Source: Leuctra nigra (taxonomy: Eukaryota; Arthropoda; Insecta; Plecoptera; Leuctridae). Taken from it: 64,000 nt of DNA. The stretch lies in contig OW203763.1 in assembly GCA_934045905.1 (NCBI GenBank), forward strand, positions 35,368,527 through 35,432,526, written 5' to 3'. Position numbers and translations under genes: made by a program. Of the stretch, positions 11,682 to 22,345 are shown piece after piece. Each line of letters opens with the position of its first letter. Position 1 is the stretch's first letter. Under the pieces are notes generated by a model. It ran no database searches, was not told the DNA's origin, and saw nothing but the letters and a program-made list of their open reading frames with translations.

Positions 11682-12710
11682 CCGGGTGGCGCATAAAAAC
11701 GCACAATGGCCGAGACAAAGCTGTGACGAAACTATACTGCATACGTCGGGCTGAAAATTTGACATAATATAAACAACATACCAAGGTTTAATGTATGAAT
11801 GTTTCAAAAACATTACTTCCGTGGGAAAAAAGTTACAGCTGTTCGAATTTGGTTGTCGAAAAATCGATTATACGGAGCTCATATGCGTTTTCTGGGCGCG
11901 TCCAGAAAACGTGCAATTTGGTTGGGACGCTGTTTATTTAAAACTACGCATGATGACAAGCTCAAATTATAAAATTGTATGCAAAATATATTGCCATCAA
12001 TGGTGTAAAAATTTCAATAAATTTCAATAAATTGAACGAAAGTTATGGTACCTTGAAGTTGAGATTAAAAGCAGAATAAGAGTGAGATAATTACACGTTT
12101 TGAAATTATTGTGTGTAATGCTGGCTTTCCATGCTCCGTTATCTTCCGTCAACGTCCGTCACCGTCCGACGAAAACGACCACGTGACCCGTCTCGACCAA
12201 TCAGAGCCATCCCCAAAAATCTCGGACGGCGAGGGATTGGTCGAGACGGGTCACGTGGTCGTTTTCGTCGGACGGTGTCGGACGTTGACGGAAGATGACG
12301 GAGCATGGAAAGCCAGCTAAAACTTAGAAATGATACTCTGCTTTTAGGCTCAACATGAGTAACCCATAACTTTCGTTCCATTGATCCTAATGTATTGAGA
12401 TTTTTACTGAATTTATAGCAATATATTATGTTTAAAATTTAAAATTTTCAGATTGATATCGTAAGCAGGTTTAAAGAAACAGCGTCCCGGACGTTTTCTG
12501 TATGCTGGCTATTTGAGCTTCGTATAATCGATTTTCCGCAACCAAATTCGAGCTGTAACTTTTATTCAACAAAAGAAATGTTTTTGAAACTTTCACACAT
12601 AAAACCTTAGTATGTTGTTTATATTTTGTGAAATTTTCAGCTCGATGTATGCAGTAGTTTCGTCACAGCGATGTCTATCGCCCATTGTGCGTTTTCTATG
12701 CGCCACCCGG
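11682..12710. mobile_element. 1.03-kb palindromic (foldback) element with TA flanks
   Basis: The ends are perfect inverted copies of CCGGGTGGCGCAT and each is flanked by TA (11680-11681 and 12711-12712). The two arms, about 430 bp each, stay complementary over most of their length with scattered differences, for example ACGCACAATGG against CCATTGTGCGT, and TCGATTATACG against CGTATAATCGA. The centre holds a second, more perfect palindrome. The TA target suggests a Tc1/mariner-type origin. No transposase frame is present. Confidence 0.8.
12119..12319. repeat. Inner 200-bp palindrome nested in the foldback element
   Basis: The left arm GCTGGCTTTCCATGCTCCGT and its complement at the right end frame arms of about 85 bp that are nearly perfect (CGTCCGACGAAAACGACC against GGTCGTTTTCGTCGGACG). 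The loop is about 25 bp. Both sides show TAA, which would suit a 3-bp-duplicating element, but this is weak. It is GC-rich compared with its host arms, so it is probably a separate element that landed near the centre. Confidence 0.65.
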
Positions 12711-12712
12711 TA

Positions 12713-13929
12713 TAGTGCTGCTTTTGAATCTCTCATGGGGGGATGGTGAAGTGCCCCCCCCCCCCCCCCCTCACACCACTCAGCCTTTGCAACCCTAAAA
12801 ATAACATCTATTTTACATTATACTGCCTCCCGTGGTTCTACTAATAAGGTAGAAAGTCAAGGTCCCAAGAGTTTATTTCAGTTTTCGTTGACTGTCAAAG
12901 ATTTCATGGCCTCCTGCAATTTGAATGTTTCGAAAAATGTCTGTTTGTCCATACCAGTTTGCTTTTCATGTAATATCTCTCAAAATACTGTCAAATGTTT
13001 TTGAAACAGAGTTAATTCATAAATCAGTTATGTAGAATTTGATTTCGTATATTATTTGAACGAATTATTGATAATGATATAAAGATTCGTGCCGACATTT
13101 TGACGTTTTGAAAAGACAGTTGGACAGTTTTGGTTGATATCACATCACATCACATCACTATTCACTCGCTGAGAGCCCATCGCTCTTGTATCATTGGTAG
13201 CTTATAATCATATTTTCATCAAAATAACATTCGTTGAATCGTTGTTCATTTCAATATTCATCTCAATTTAGATATTGTTGTTTGACCACACTTCTATTGT
13301 AGGTCGACAACTATAATACTCAAGATTCCAATAATGCACATGTTGAAATAATACCTACGTAGTTCATTGTCGACCGACATTGTCGACTGAGAGCGGTGTT
13401 TTGACTCTGAAGTCTGAAATGAATTCTGGCGAATCGAGCGAACTTATTGTTGAGACTATCAGACTGTTTGCGAGCAAGCACACACCGCGCCGCTAAAACT
13501 TGTTCCAGATATTTTATTTACCCTTTTGATTTTCGAGTTTCAAGAACATTGGAAGTCGTTGGTTTCAAACATCAGCCGACAAAAATATCTGTAACAAAAC
13601 TATTATTATTCGTCATTGAAAAATAGTGGTGCTTTTTACTTCAAAATAAAAATTTGCGGGTTGATTATGATATTGATGATTGATGATAGGATAAACACAG
13701 ACAAAACAATATTCCTTTATAGGACCTAGTAGCATTGCAAGTATGAGTTTGGAGAGGGGGGGGGGGGACTAAGATTTGCAGCACTTGCATCATTTTGGTT
13801 ACTTTTTGTGACAGAGGCTCGGCCATTGCTCTTTGAAAAGATATAGATGTTTTGACTGTTTACAGCTGGTCTACTTATTTCTGTTTTATATTACTTTATT
13901 CAATCCTTGCCGGCTGTTGAGTTGACCTT
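12713..13929. other. Unassigned; upstream region of the Nanos-like gene
   Basis: A C run at about 12755 belongs to the split repeat described at 7395-7994. A short (CACAT)n run lies at 13140. A 25-codon ATG frame at 13419-13496 (starting MNSGESSELIV) ends in a stop with no splice donor. A G run lies at 13756. The missing upstream exon or exons of the Nanos-like gene may be here or further left, but I could not identify them. Confidence 0.3.
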
Positions 13930-13930
13930 A

Positions 13931-14132
13931 AGCCTAGTTTACACGGTTTAATGTTTCACTCAAATAATTGAATTCAATAATTAATTAATTGAAGGAAATA
14001 TAGGACCTGTTTTAAATGAAACTCGCTTGATTCAATTTCGCATCTACACGATTAGGTACATTCATTGAACCAAAGACTCAACGAATTGAATTGAATTGAA
14101 TGAAACATTGAATCGGTAAGCGAGGCTTTATT
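13931..14132. mobile_element. MITE of about 200 bp upstream of the Nanos-like exon
   Basis: Inverted ends TTAAGCCTAGTTTAC and GTAAGCGAGGCTTTA, followed inward by AATGTTTCA/TGAAACATT and GAATTCAAT/ATTGAATTG motifs. It resembles the MITE at 4081-4408 in its end motif and its interior rich in TTCAA/TTGAA. Confidence 0.5.
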
Positions 14133-14177
14133 TTGTAATACTTGCTTACTATAACCACTAATTATACTTGCTTGCAG

Positions 14178-15121
14178 GTGACGTATCTTTTGCCGCGGAG
14201 CAGATGGGGACTAGAACAAGGGGGCCCATGCCGGTGACAGTCAATGGAGTGATGACATCGCGTACGGGCTGGCCAGGAAATGGAGGGATGGCATCGCGTA
14301 CGGGCTGGCCAGGAAATGGAGTGATGGCATCGCGTACGGGCTGGCCAGGAAATGGAGTGATGTCATCGCGTACGGGCTGGCCAGGAAATGGAGTGATGGC
14401 ATCGCGTACGGGCTGGCCAGGAAATGGAGTGATGTCATCGCGTACGGGCTGGCCAGGAAATGGAGTGATGTCATCGCGTACGGGCTGGCCAGGAAATGGA
14501 GTGATGGCATCGCGTACGGGCTGGCCAGGAAATGGAGTGATGTCATCGCGTACGGGCTGGCCAGGAAATGGAGTGATGGCATCGCGTACGGGCTGGCCAG
14601 GAAATGGAGTGATGGCATCGAACACGGGCGGGCCTTATCAGGTAGCATCATCGCTTGGTGCTGGCCAAGAGAATTGGATGCACGTTCCTCCGCCTCCAGT
14701 ATTTTCCTTAGTTCACACTCAGACCATCACCAAGACCCTGACAACAGTAACAAGCTATACCCAGTCTGCAGCAGGCTATAGTGGCGATAACTCTGGGGCT
14801 CATACCCAGGACGAAGCAGCCCCAGATCTCAGCCTAAGCACTCCGTGGACACCGTCACTAAATGACCCTAACTATATCCGCGATCCACGCCCAAGTGTGG
14901 AGAATGTACGTGGATTCTGTTTGAATCTTAATGAAAGGCCAGAGATTTCTTACAACCATCAGTTGAATGACTCGGAAGGACGAACAACTTGTCCTGTATT
15001 GCGTGAGTACACCTTCAAGATATGTGGCGCGGCTGGAGACACCGCACACATGGAACACGACTGCCCACTGAATGAGGTGTACGACTACGAGCCTGCATCG
15101 AAGCGCCGCAAATACCAATAG
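14178..15121 (+). CDS. Nanos-like protein, terminal exon, with degenerate zinc fingers
   Basis: The exon starts at the acceptor CTTGCTTGCAG (AG 14176-14177) in phase 1 and runs 313 codons to TAG. The N-terminal third is ten near-identical 12-residue repeats (M[A/S]SRTGWPGNGV). A low-complexity Ser/Thr-rich middle follows. The C-terminal 50 residues match the Nanos domain position by position: GFCLNLNE, then DSEGRTTCPVLREYT, CGAAGDTAH and DCPLN with family spacing (C-x12-H-x10-C and C-x7-H-x4-C). Nanos proteins bind RNA with Pumilio and repress translation in the germ line through two CCHC fingers. Here the first Cys of finger 1 is Arg (CGT, 14909-14911) and the first Cys of finger 2 is Phe (TTC, 15014-15016), so each finger keeps three of four ligands. 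The tail ASKRRKYQ is a basic, nuclear-signal-like end. It could be a diverged paralogue with altered function, or a gene in decay kept open; the upstream exon is not identified. Confidence 0.75.
14250..14630 (+). repeat. 36-bp coding minisatellite in the Nanos-like exon
   Basis: Ten tandem 36-bp units, each GCATCGCGTACGGGCTGGCC plus AGGAAATGGAGTGATG, with a degenerate eleventh. Nearly the only variation is G/T in the first codon, giving Ala or Ser. The period is a multiple of three, so other frames on both strands also stay open; the long minus-strand frames here are by-products. Confidence 0.95.
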
Positions 15122-15640
15122 CGTGTGACCATGGAGGTATTGTAACATTTGGAACTCGACTGCCCACTGAATGAGGTGTATAGCGTGTGACCATGGAGGT
15201 ATTGTAACATTTGGAACTCGACTGCCCGCTGAATGAGGTGTATAGCGTGTGACCATGGAGGTATTGTAACATTTGGAACTCGACTGCCCGCTGTATGAGG
15301 TGTATAGCGTGTGACCATGGAGGTATTGTAACATTTGGAACTCGACTGCCCGCTGAATGAGGTGTATAGCGTGTGACCATGGAGGTATTGTAACATTTGG
15401 AACTCGACTGCCCACTGAATGAGGTGTATAGCGTGTGACCATGGAGGTATTGTAACATTTGGAACTCGACTGCCCGCTGAATGAGGTGAATAGCGTGTGA
15501 CCATGGAGGTATTGTAACATTTGGAACTCGACTGCCCGCTGAATAAGGTGTATAGCGTGTGACCATGGAGGTATTGTAACATTTGGAACTCGACTGCCCG
15601 CTGTATGAGGTGTATAGCGTGTGACCATGGAGGTATTGTA
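15121..15640 (+). repeat. 62-bp tandem array built from the end of the Nanos-like gene
   Basis: Units start GCGTGTGACCATGGAGG at 15121, 15183, 15245, 15307, 15369, 15431, 15493, 15555 and 15617 (partial). Each unit joins the sequence just after the stop codon to GGAACTCGACTGCCCACTGA and ATGAGGTGTA, which is the gene's own coding stretch for EHDCPLNEV, skipping about 37 bp between. Minus-strand open frames across the array (14858-15737) are by-products of the period. It lies in the presumed 3' UTR. Confidence 0.93.
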
Positions 15641-16212
15641 ACATTTGGTTTTTTGGTGACATTCTCTTCAGAAAATGTCCTCTATAACATATCCAAAATC
15701 CGCCAAAATCCGCGCACCGGAAGTACTTTTTAATCATTTTTTAAGTTTATTTCCCATGCTAATTCCATCTTGCAAAAAAAATCATGTAACTCCGATTTTG
15801 ACGAAACGTGGCAGAATTGTTCACCATCCTAAATGAACGCAAATAGCTCTCTAAACGTTTATCTCTAAATCTTATCGTTTGGGTAATATGGACCTCGCAA
15901 AACGTCAAATTACACTCAAGTGACCGGCGAAAAGTGACTAAAATAAAATATGACTTTTCGATTGGCCATATTTCCCAAACGATAAGATTTAGAGAAAAAC
16001 GCTCAGAGACCTATTTGCGTTCATTTAGGATGGTGAACAGTTCTGAAAAGTTTCGTCAAAATCAGAGTTACATTTTTTGCATGATGGAATTAACATGGGA
16101 AATTAACTTAAAAAGTGATTAAAAAGTACTTCCGGTGCGCGGATTTTGGCGGATTTTGGATATGTTGTAGAGGTTACTTTTCTGAAAAGAATGACACCAA
16201 ATAACCAAATGT
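15637..16212. mobile_element. 575-bp palindromic MITE, copy 1
   Basis: The arms are inverted copies of about 270 bp. The ends are TAACATTTGGTT and AACCAAATGTTA. Shared internal blocks include CATATCCAAAATCCGCCAAA, GCGCACCGGAAGTACTTTTT, TTCACCATCCTAAATGAACG and their complements. There is no coding capacity. A second copy lies at 40263-40632 and a fragment at 54623-54660. It follows directly on the 62-bp array, whose units also contain TAACATTTGG. Confidence 0.8.
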
Positions 16213-16340
16213 TATAATTTGTTTTGGGTTAATCGCTTGACTGGACTAATTAGACGTTTTCATACCTTACTTATTTTTGGATTTTTGGATTAATATACCT
16301 ACGCATTCTTCATTTATGTTTTGTAATTGCATATAACGTA

Positions 16341-16815
16341 CCTATTTTGATTATTAAATGAACCGTCTTTACTTTCAAATCAATAAGTGTAGTATTTAGG
16401 TATAATATTTTTAATTGCAAATAATCATTAATATTTTCTTTATAAGCTTTTGTAAACAGGTTAATAAACTGTAAAGGCTTTTGCTAAACGATAAGAAGAA
16501 AGTGTTCTTGGAGAGGAGATTAAATAAATAATTTCATTGGCTTGTACCTATTTTGATTAATAAAATGAACCGCATTTACTTTCAAATCAATAAGTGTAGT
16601 ATTTAAAATAATTTTAATTGCAAATAATCATTAATATTTTCTTTATAAGCTTTTGTAAACAGGTTGATAAACTGTAGAGGCTTTTGCTAAACGATAAGAA
16701 GAAAGTGTTCTTGGAGAGGAGATTAAATAAATAATTTCATTGGCTTGTACCTATTTTGATTAATAAAATGAACCGCCTGTTACTTTCAAATCAATAAGTG
16801 TAGTATTTAATTTTG
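16341..16815 (+). repeat. Tandem repeat, about 205 bp, 2.3 copies
   Basis: Units start CCTATTTTGATTA at 16341, 16547 and 16750. They include TTTCAAATCAATAAGTGTAG, TAAACGATAAGAAGAAAGTG and AATAAA motifs. The last partial unit runs into sequence (TTTGTATTCCAATTAAAACT and a CCTTCCAATAATC motif) that matches 27700-27790 downstream of the SIAH-like gene. Confidence 0.85.
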
Positions 16816-17100
16816 TATTCCAATTAAAACTGCAGTCCTTCCAATAATCATCTATATTGCTTGAGTTAACTTTTGGTACCAAATGATTTTATTAAATGGA
16901 GGGTTCAGTGGTGTAAAAAGTCTCTCAGTCCCTTTTAGTAGTTCTGAGATAGGTATTCGATTTTGAACATTGAAAAAAGATAGAAATGTTTTCATTTTAA
17001 CTCTTTGCTCTATTGGCACTATTGTTGTGTATTGTTTTAGGTGATATGTAAGATCATAATGAGCAAAAGAGCAAAATGTAATATGGAATGGATTACTTAC
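16816..17100. other. Unassigned AT-rich sequence
   Basis: The first part resembles the 27740-27850 region. No gene was recognised. Confidence 0.3.
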
Positions 17101-17950
17101 TTTTTTTTTATTATTTATTTATTGTTGCAAATTAATAGTACATAAGAAAATCCTCAGTCCCACAAAACCAAACAGTGGCTTGTCTGCAGGACTGCTATAT
17201 ATAAACAACAACAACAACAACATAAATATACGTCACAATAAAACAACTAATAACTACTTTTAATAATAATAATCATCAAATTCAAATTACAAATTACAAA
17301 GTACAGTGTACAAATCCATAGATACAAATACTACATCAAGGTAAATATCATACAATAATAAATAAATAAATAATACATAATATCAGAACACCATAATAAT
17401 AATAATAATAATAATTTCATTCAACCTCCGTGGTGAAAATCCACTCTTTAATTGCCTTTTTAACTGTCTTAAATTTTTCTAAATTTTGTAAACTGGGTGG
17501 AAGTGTGTTGAATAGTTTGGGAATGAGAAATGACCGCTGCTGATCTCCGTATGAATTATGAATGTTGGGAGGCATTACTAATTTATGTTTGTTTCTTGTT
17601 ACGTAATTATGTTGCGCGAGTGCTTTATGTTCATCAGAATAATAATTTGTTATAAGGAAAACGTATAGGTGCAGTTGATTAACTGTCATAAACTGATAAT
17701 TTTTCAAGGCATCTTTTGGGGGGATTATAATTTTAAAAATTCTCTTCTGTATACTATAAATTTTTTAAAGAAATAAGTCCGCTGTGGCACCCCAAGCAAG
17801 TATAGCATATCTAATTACTGATTCAATTAAAGCAAAATAAAATATTTTAAGCGTTGAGTAATTAACGAGTGGTTTTAAAATACGGAGGCTATACATTCCT
17901 GCTCTTAAGCGATTGCAAACCTTTTCGATGTGTTTATCCCATTCAATTAA
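17101..17950 (-). mobile_element. 5'-truncated LINE (non-LTR retrotransposon), 3' end
   Basis: Reading leftward from about 17947, the frame encodes EWDKHIEKVCNRLRAGMYSL, then LIESVIRYAILAWG, and, from 17707, the C-terminus with HNYVTRNKHKL and RSFLIPKLFNTLPPSLQN. This is the usual end of Jockey/CR1-type reverse transcriptase polyproteins. One in-frame TAA interrupts it near 17766, and all upstream reverse transcriptase and endonuclease sequence is missing. The tail towards 17101 ends in an A-rich run (T run on the plus strand). It is a dead 5'-truncated insertion. A simple (AAT)n lies inside its 3' UTR at 17396-17414. Confidence 0.85.
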
Positions 17951-18599
17951 TTAAGAAATGGACTTAAAGACATTTTCATCAGTATTCACTAAATAACGCT
18001 AAATTGTAGCATTTTTACTTGGGATAGACTAATAAAACTGAGTCAATTATTAGAATATACTTTATTTTCTTTGATATGACGTTTACATTGATAATGTGAT
18101 TAACAGTTTATCGATTAGTCTCTAGCTTATTCAGAAAAGTGAAAAGTCGGGTTATGTTATCTCATGCATAGTATTCGATCATATATGATATGATCACGTA
18201 CAATTTAGTTTGTGTTTGAATGAAACTAGAAATCATGTAAATATGTAACAATAAGTAATAACGTAAAATAATACTCTATTGGTCTAACTTATACCTCTAA
18301 AATAAATATAGTTGTCACTTGTCAGCCTTGGACATAAAGATATTTCCAATTATTTCAATATTTCAATATCTGTCAAATTTAACTACTGATATAACGGAGC
18401 ATTGAAAAACTAGCCCTTTAATAACTAATAGCCTACGAGAGTCATCATTCATTCCACAAAACAAAATCTAATACTACAACTTCAAGAAGATTCTCTAAGA
18501 TAATCTTTAGTTAATAATCTTTAGTTTTGTACAACCTTCATTATACATATACAAAAAAAAAATCTTGAAATTACAAGTTCAGAAAACGTTTTCCTACAT
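17951..18599. other. Unassigned AT-rich sequence
   Basis: No open frame, repeat unit or splice pattern was recognised. Confidence 0.3.
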
Positions 18600-19075
18600 T
18601 TCAACTATATTTTAGTATAAATGAATCATAAAATGTCATTTAACTTACAACCTCTGTCGTATAGCGAGGTTTCAATTTATTGCCTTTCGAGATTGAACAA
18701 AACTCTAACACAGGAGGTAGGGAAATCATTTAGTTTTTGGTTGATAACTTTTAAAATAGCACACGTTGGTATTGTTTTCAATTTTTTTCCTAATAGAATG
18801 TCCAACTATCTATCTAGAAATCAGTTTTTTGAAAAAACGTTGAACCTCAGTAAAATTCAAAACTCAAAAATAGCATGAAAATCGTCATGATTTTAATGGC
18901 CCCCATAAGACTACATGTTAAAAATAGGAATTTATAACTACAATATCTCAAAATCTAGACACGAGAAGTTGTTCATATTTCACAGTATCGTGTAAATAGT
19001 GATTATTGATACCTCTGCCAAAAATAGGCTTATTTGGAAGATATGAGATATCAGTTGTGCTACCTTAATCCTATA
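18600..19075 (+). repeat. Dispersed repeat family R450, copy A
   Basis: About 450 bp shared with 34470-34895 (plus) and 37575-38050 (minus). Landmarks in order: CGAGGTTTCAA, AAAATAGCACACGTTGG, AATGTCCAACTATCTATC, AGACACGAGAAG, GAGATATCA and GCTACCTTA. It does not encode a recognisable protein; the 85-codon frame at 18621-18878 is not preserved in the other copies. Confidence 0.7.
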
Positions 19076-20198
19076 GATAGGCCAGATGTCATGATGTTGA
19101 ATTTTAATTGATGGATGGATGGATGTAGATCTATTAGTTTAAAATTTGGCGGTGTGCACTTACTAAGAGAATATCTCTTGTTTTGTTGGTACCTTGCTGT
19201 GCTGTGACCTACGTGACCTTGTGACCTCACTTCAAGGTTCAATCTAGAGTTCAATCAACAACCCTGTTTCACTTTTGCATCGACTTCCAGGAGGTATACT
19301 CAAGTTCTACTGAGATATCACAAGATCATTATAAAGGTTTGTGCGTTATTTTTACACGCATCTTTTTTCTTGTACAATATGCTTTGTCTGGCTCACAAGT
19401 CGCTTATTATATTGTTATTATACTATATTGTTTTGTTTGAAATGGAAGAAACGCGTGTTTCAGTTAGATGAACGGATTAAAAATTATAGAACGTTGTGTA
19501 CAAGTAGATTGTCGATAGCTATAGCAACCTATGGATGTCTAAGATTGTAGAAATGAAATCGTACCATATAAATGTGTTTTCGATAGGATTACAATGCTTG
19601 GCTACCTTTGCCATGGCGTCAACCAATTACATTCCTAGAAAGGAATGTATCTGTACTGATTTAAAGGACAATCGAAATTATACCATAGTCTTACCTCTAT
19701 GATTATACTTACCCTAAATTGGAGTAACCTTTATGGTGTAACTGTATTCACGATCACGATGGCATTTTATGTTTGAAATTCGTCTTACTTAAAGCGTCCC
19801 ACAATTCGACCTCTTCATTCCATGTTTCCACCCCATGGTTTCCACCTTCCAGGCCGAAATGCCACGTTATATCATCAATAGCAATAATACTCTCTTTTTT
19901 TTAAAAAAAAATGTACTTTCAAAACACACGGTATGAACCACCATCACTGTTATTGCATTGTTGGATTAAATATTTAAATAATATTGAATTATAATTTTTA
20001 ATTAAACACATTATAAATTTAATTTCGTTAATTGTGGTGTGAAAACTAATAGGCCCACATTGTTTCTAGAGGTTCATACCCTAATTTACTTCAGTATGAA
20101 CAATTGAAAAAATATTTGACCACTGTATCTTTATCCAGATTTTTTAAAAAATTGTTTTTTTTCCATTGTTAATATTTTTCAACAATGGATATGAGAAG
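19076..20198. other. Unassigned AT-rich sequence
   Basis: No gene recognised. Open frames of 60-97 codons on both strands lack splice or family support. Confidence 0.3.
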
Positions 20199-20273
20199 CA
20201 CCACCTTCTTCATGCACTCCTCTTTCTTCATGCACTAATCAGGGGGAGAGAGGAGTGCATGAAGAAGGTGGTG
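20199..20273. mobile_element. 75-bp hairpin micro-element with 8-bp target duplication
   Basis: Two 25-bp arms, left CACCACCTTCTTCATGCACT plus CCTCT, are perfectly complementary, with a 25-base loop. ATGAGAAG flanks it on both sides (20191-20198 and 20274-20281), an exact 8-bp duplication as made by hAT transposases. It would also fold as a long RNA hairpin if transcribed. Confidence 0.75.
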
Positions 20274-22146
20274 ATGAGAAGATAAAAAAATCTATTCTGT
20301 AAATAGGAGTACCATAATATTAAAAAATTGTGACCTTTCCTTCGTAGTGTATGATTATACTTTAATAAATGAGAAGGGAGGGAGAGGTCACCACAGTGCA
20401 ATTTGTTGACTTTTTTAGGTAATTTCAAGACAAAATTGAAAGCCGACAAACTCAATTCCAAGTAAGAATACTCGACTTGAAAATCTACAGTCAAGCCATT
20501 GCTAAGATTGCCATGAACCAATTAAAAACGATTGTTAACTTAATATTACTGCCAGATATTTTACAGTAATTGAAATCGGATTCAAAATGAGCTAAATGAC
20601 TATGGCTTTACAGTGGATTTTAAGGTCGAATATCCTTATATGGAATAGAGTGTATAGTTTTCTTTGGGCCTTTTAAAATATATTTTAATGAACGAAGTTC
20701 ATAGGCTTGGCACTGCATCTATTCGTATTCGTATAGTAACTGTTTTACTGTAAGTATTCTGTACAGCAATAGCAAAAAATGTAGAAAGTGAACAAAATCC
20801 ACTAATTTCTTCTGAATAAACTCTTATTATGTTACTACTCAAATATTCGCGGAAATAAGCCCCGGAATTAAATTGCAGTATAACTCTTTGAAGCACAGTG
20901 GTATTAAAAACGTACCACCTTGAAAATAATTATTTTGTACCTTTGAAGCACAGTGGTATGGTTTTAGTACCACGTTATATTCTTAGTCAAGTAGTACAGA
21001 CAGCGCCTGAGAGATGGCGGGAGGGTGCGGTCTTGTACAGCGGTCACAGCCTTGTATGAAACCAAGGATTTTTTTTGTTTTCTGTAAACTGATGCAGACT
21101 TATGTGAAAACGTCATAATTTTTGCTAAGTATACCTAATAACTTTACGCAATATTGCAATAAAAACATTTGTATAAAAGGGTGTTTGATGATATTATGAT
21201 GTGTCAATTGTATAAATTTATTAAATAAGGTAATTAATTTGTTATCAAACAAGGTGGTTCGGAAACTATACCACCGTGCATGAACAGTCCACACGAACTA
21301 TAACCCTACTTTTTTAAATTATAATCTACCCTTGTATTGAAAGAATAACTATAATATATGTGAGTTGCCAATGATTCTCGACAACCAGAGGTAACTATTG
21401 AATGCATATCTGAATCTGAGGAATAAGCGACGGAAGAAGCGAGGAAGAAGCGACGGTGGACAACGGAAGCGGGAGCGATAGTGAAGACGTCGTTCCCCTT
21501 GCAATGATTCGAAACTTCATCGGGCATTTTCCTGTGCTACTTGTAAGGTACCACTGTGCCATGGTTTTTCACATGGTACCGTGGGGCCACATGGTGCCAT
21601 GGTGCCATGGTTTTTCCTTTCATTATTTTGCAATTATTGAAAAATTATATTAATTACCTACTTAAATACACTAATTTAATAAGTTAAACGAAGATAAATC
21701 ATGTAAAGATGAATTACATGGTAAAACATGTCTTTCCTTGCAATTCAGAAACAATAATTGGCATTTATGAAATCTAAAACCAATTCAGTTATAAGTGATT
21801 CCCAGTCCCTTCCTGCACAGTGGTATAGAAATTATACCACAAAATTTTGACCAAACGGGTTGGAAAAAAAATAAAATAAAAATTAAGGAAATTTGCAATT
21901 AATTCGTTATAAACAAAAATATAGAAAAAATCCATGAATTCTTAAAGAATTTTAATTGTCATAATTTGTGCTTCAAAGAGATAAAATGGTTGAGTTTTCT
22001 GAAGTGGAGCTTAAGCTAACTGTAGCTTAAACAGTCTAGGCTTAAACTAATGGTAATACCGGCCCTAAGAAGCATTAAGATGTTAACCTTTCATTCACTC
22101 AAGTTATTAAGTGTAGGTTATTGTACGATTTTAATGTTGATGTATG
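20274..22146. other. Unassigned; scattered short palindromes
   Basis: CAGTGGTAT...ATACCAC-type inverted motifs recur at 20890-20975, 21250-21285 and 21820-21840, and ATGGTGCCATGG palindromes at 21560-21610. They may be ends of decayed elements. No gene was recognised. Confidence 0.3.
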
Positions 22147-22345
22147 TACACTCGGCACAACAAAATTGATCGGTGAATAAATTTGAATGACTGCTGGTCA
22201 TGTCCCATAAGTCATAACCAATCAAAGCTTGTTATTATCATTGAAATGTGAGGTCACCTACTAGAGTGAGACAATGAGATCGCTTAGACTAAAGATCATT
22301 TCAATCAGTCAATCAGAACGATCAATTTTTGTTGCGCCAAGTGTA
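22147..22345. mobile_element. 200-bp MITE with TACACT ends
   Basis: Inverted ends TACACTCGGCACAACAAAA and TTTTGTTGCGCCAAGTGTA. Further inward GATCGGT/CGATCA match. Related, more decayed copies lie at 8700-8930 and 47935-48195. Non-coding. Confidence 0.6.

Noticed and set aside
13419..13496. 25-codon frame (MNSGESSELIV) as the first exon of the Nanos-like gene
   Set aside because: It ends in a stop and has no donor site before it; chance frame or unrelated small frame.
14158..14651. Minus-strand frames of 136 and 155 codons in the 36-bp repeat
   Set aside because: The period is divisible by three, so several frames remain open; only the plus frame continues into a recognisable domain.
14858..15737. 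Minus-strand frames of 165-256 codons with HGHTLYTS repeats
   Set aside because: By-products of the 62-bp array; they run antisense through the Nanos-like domain and change frame with every unit.
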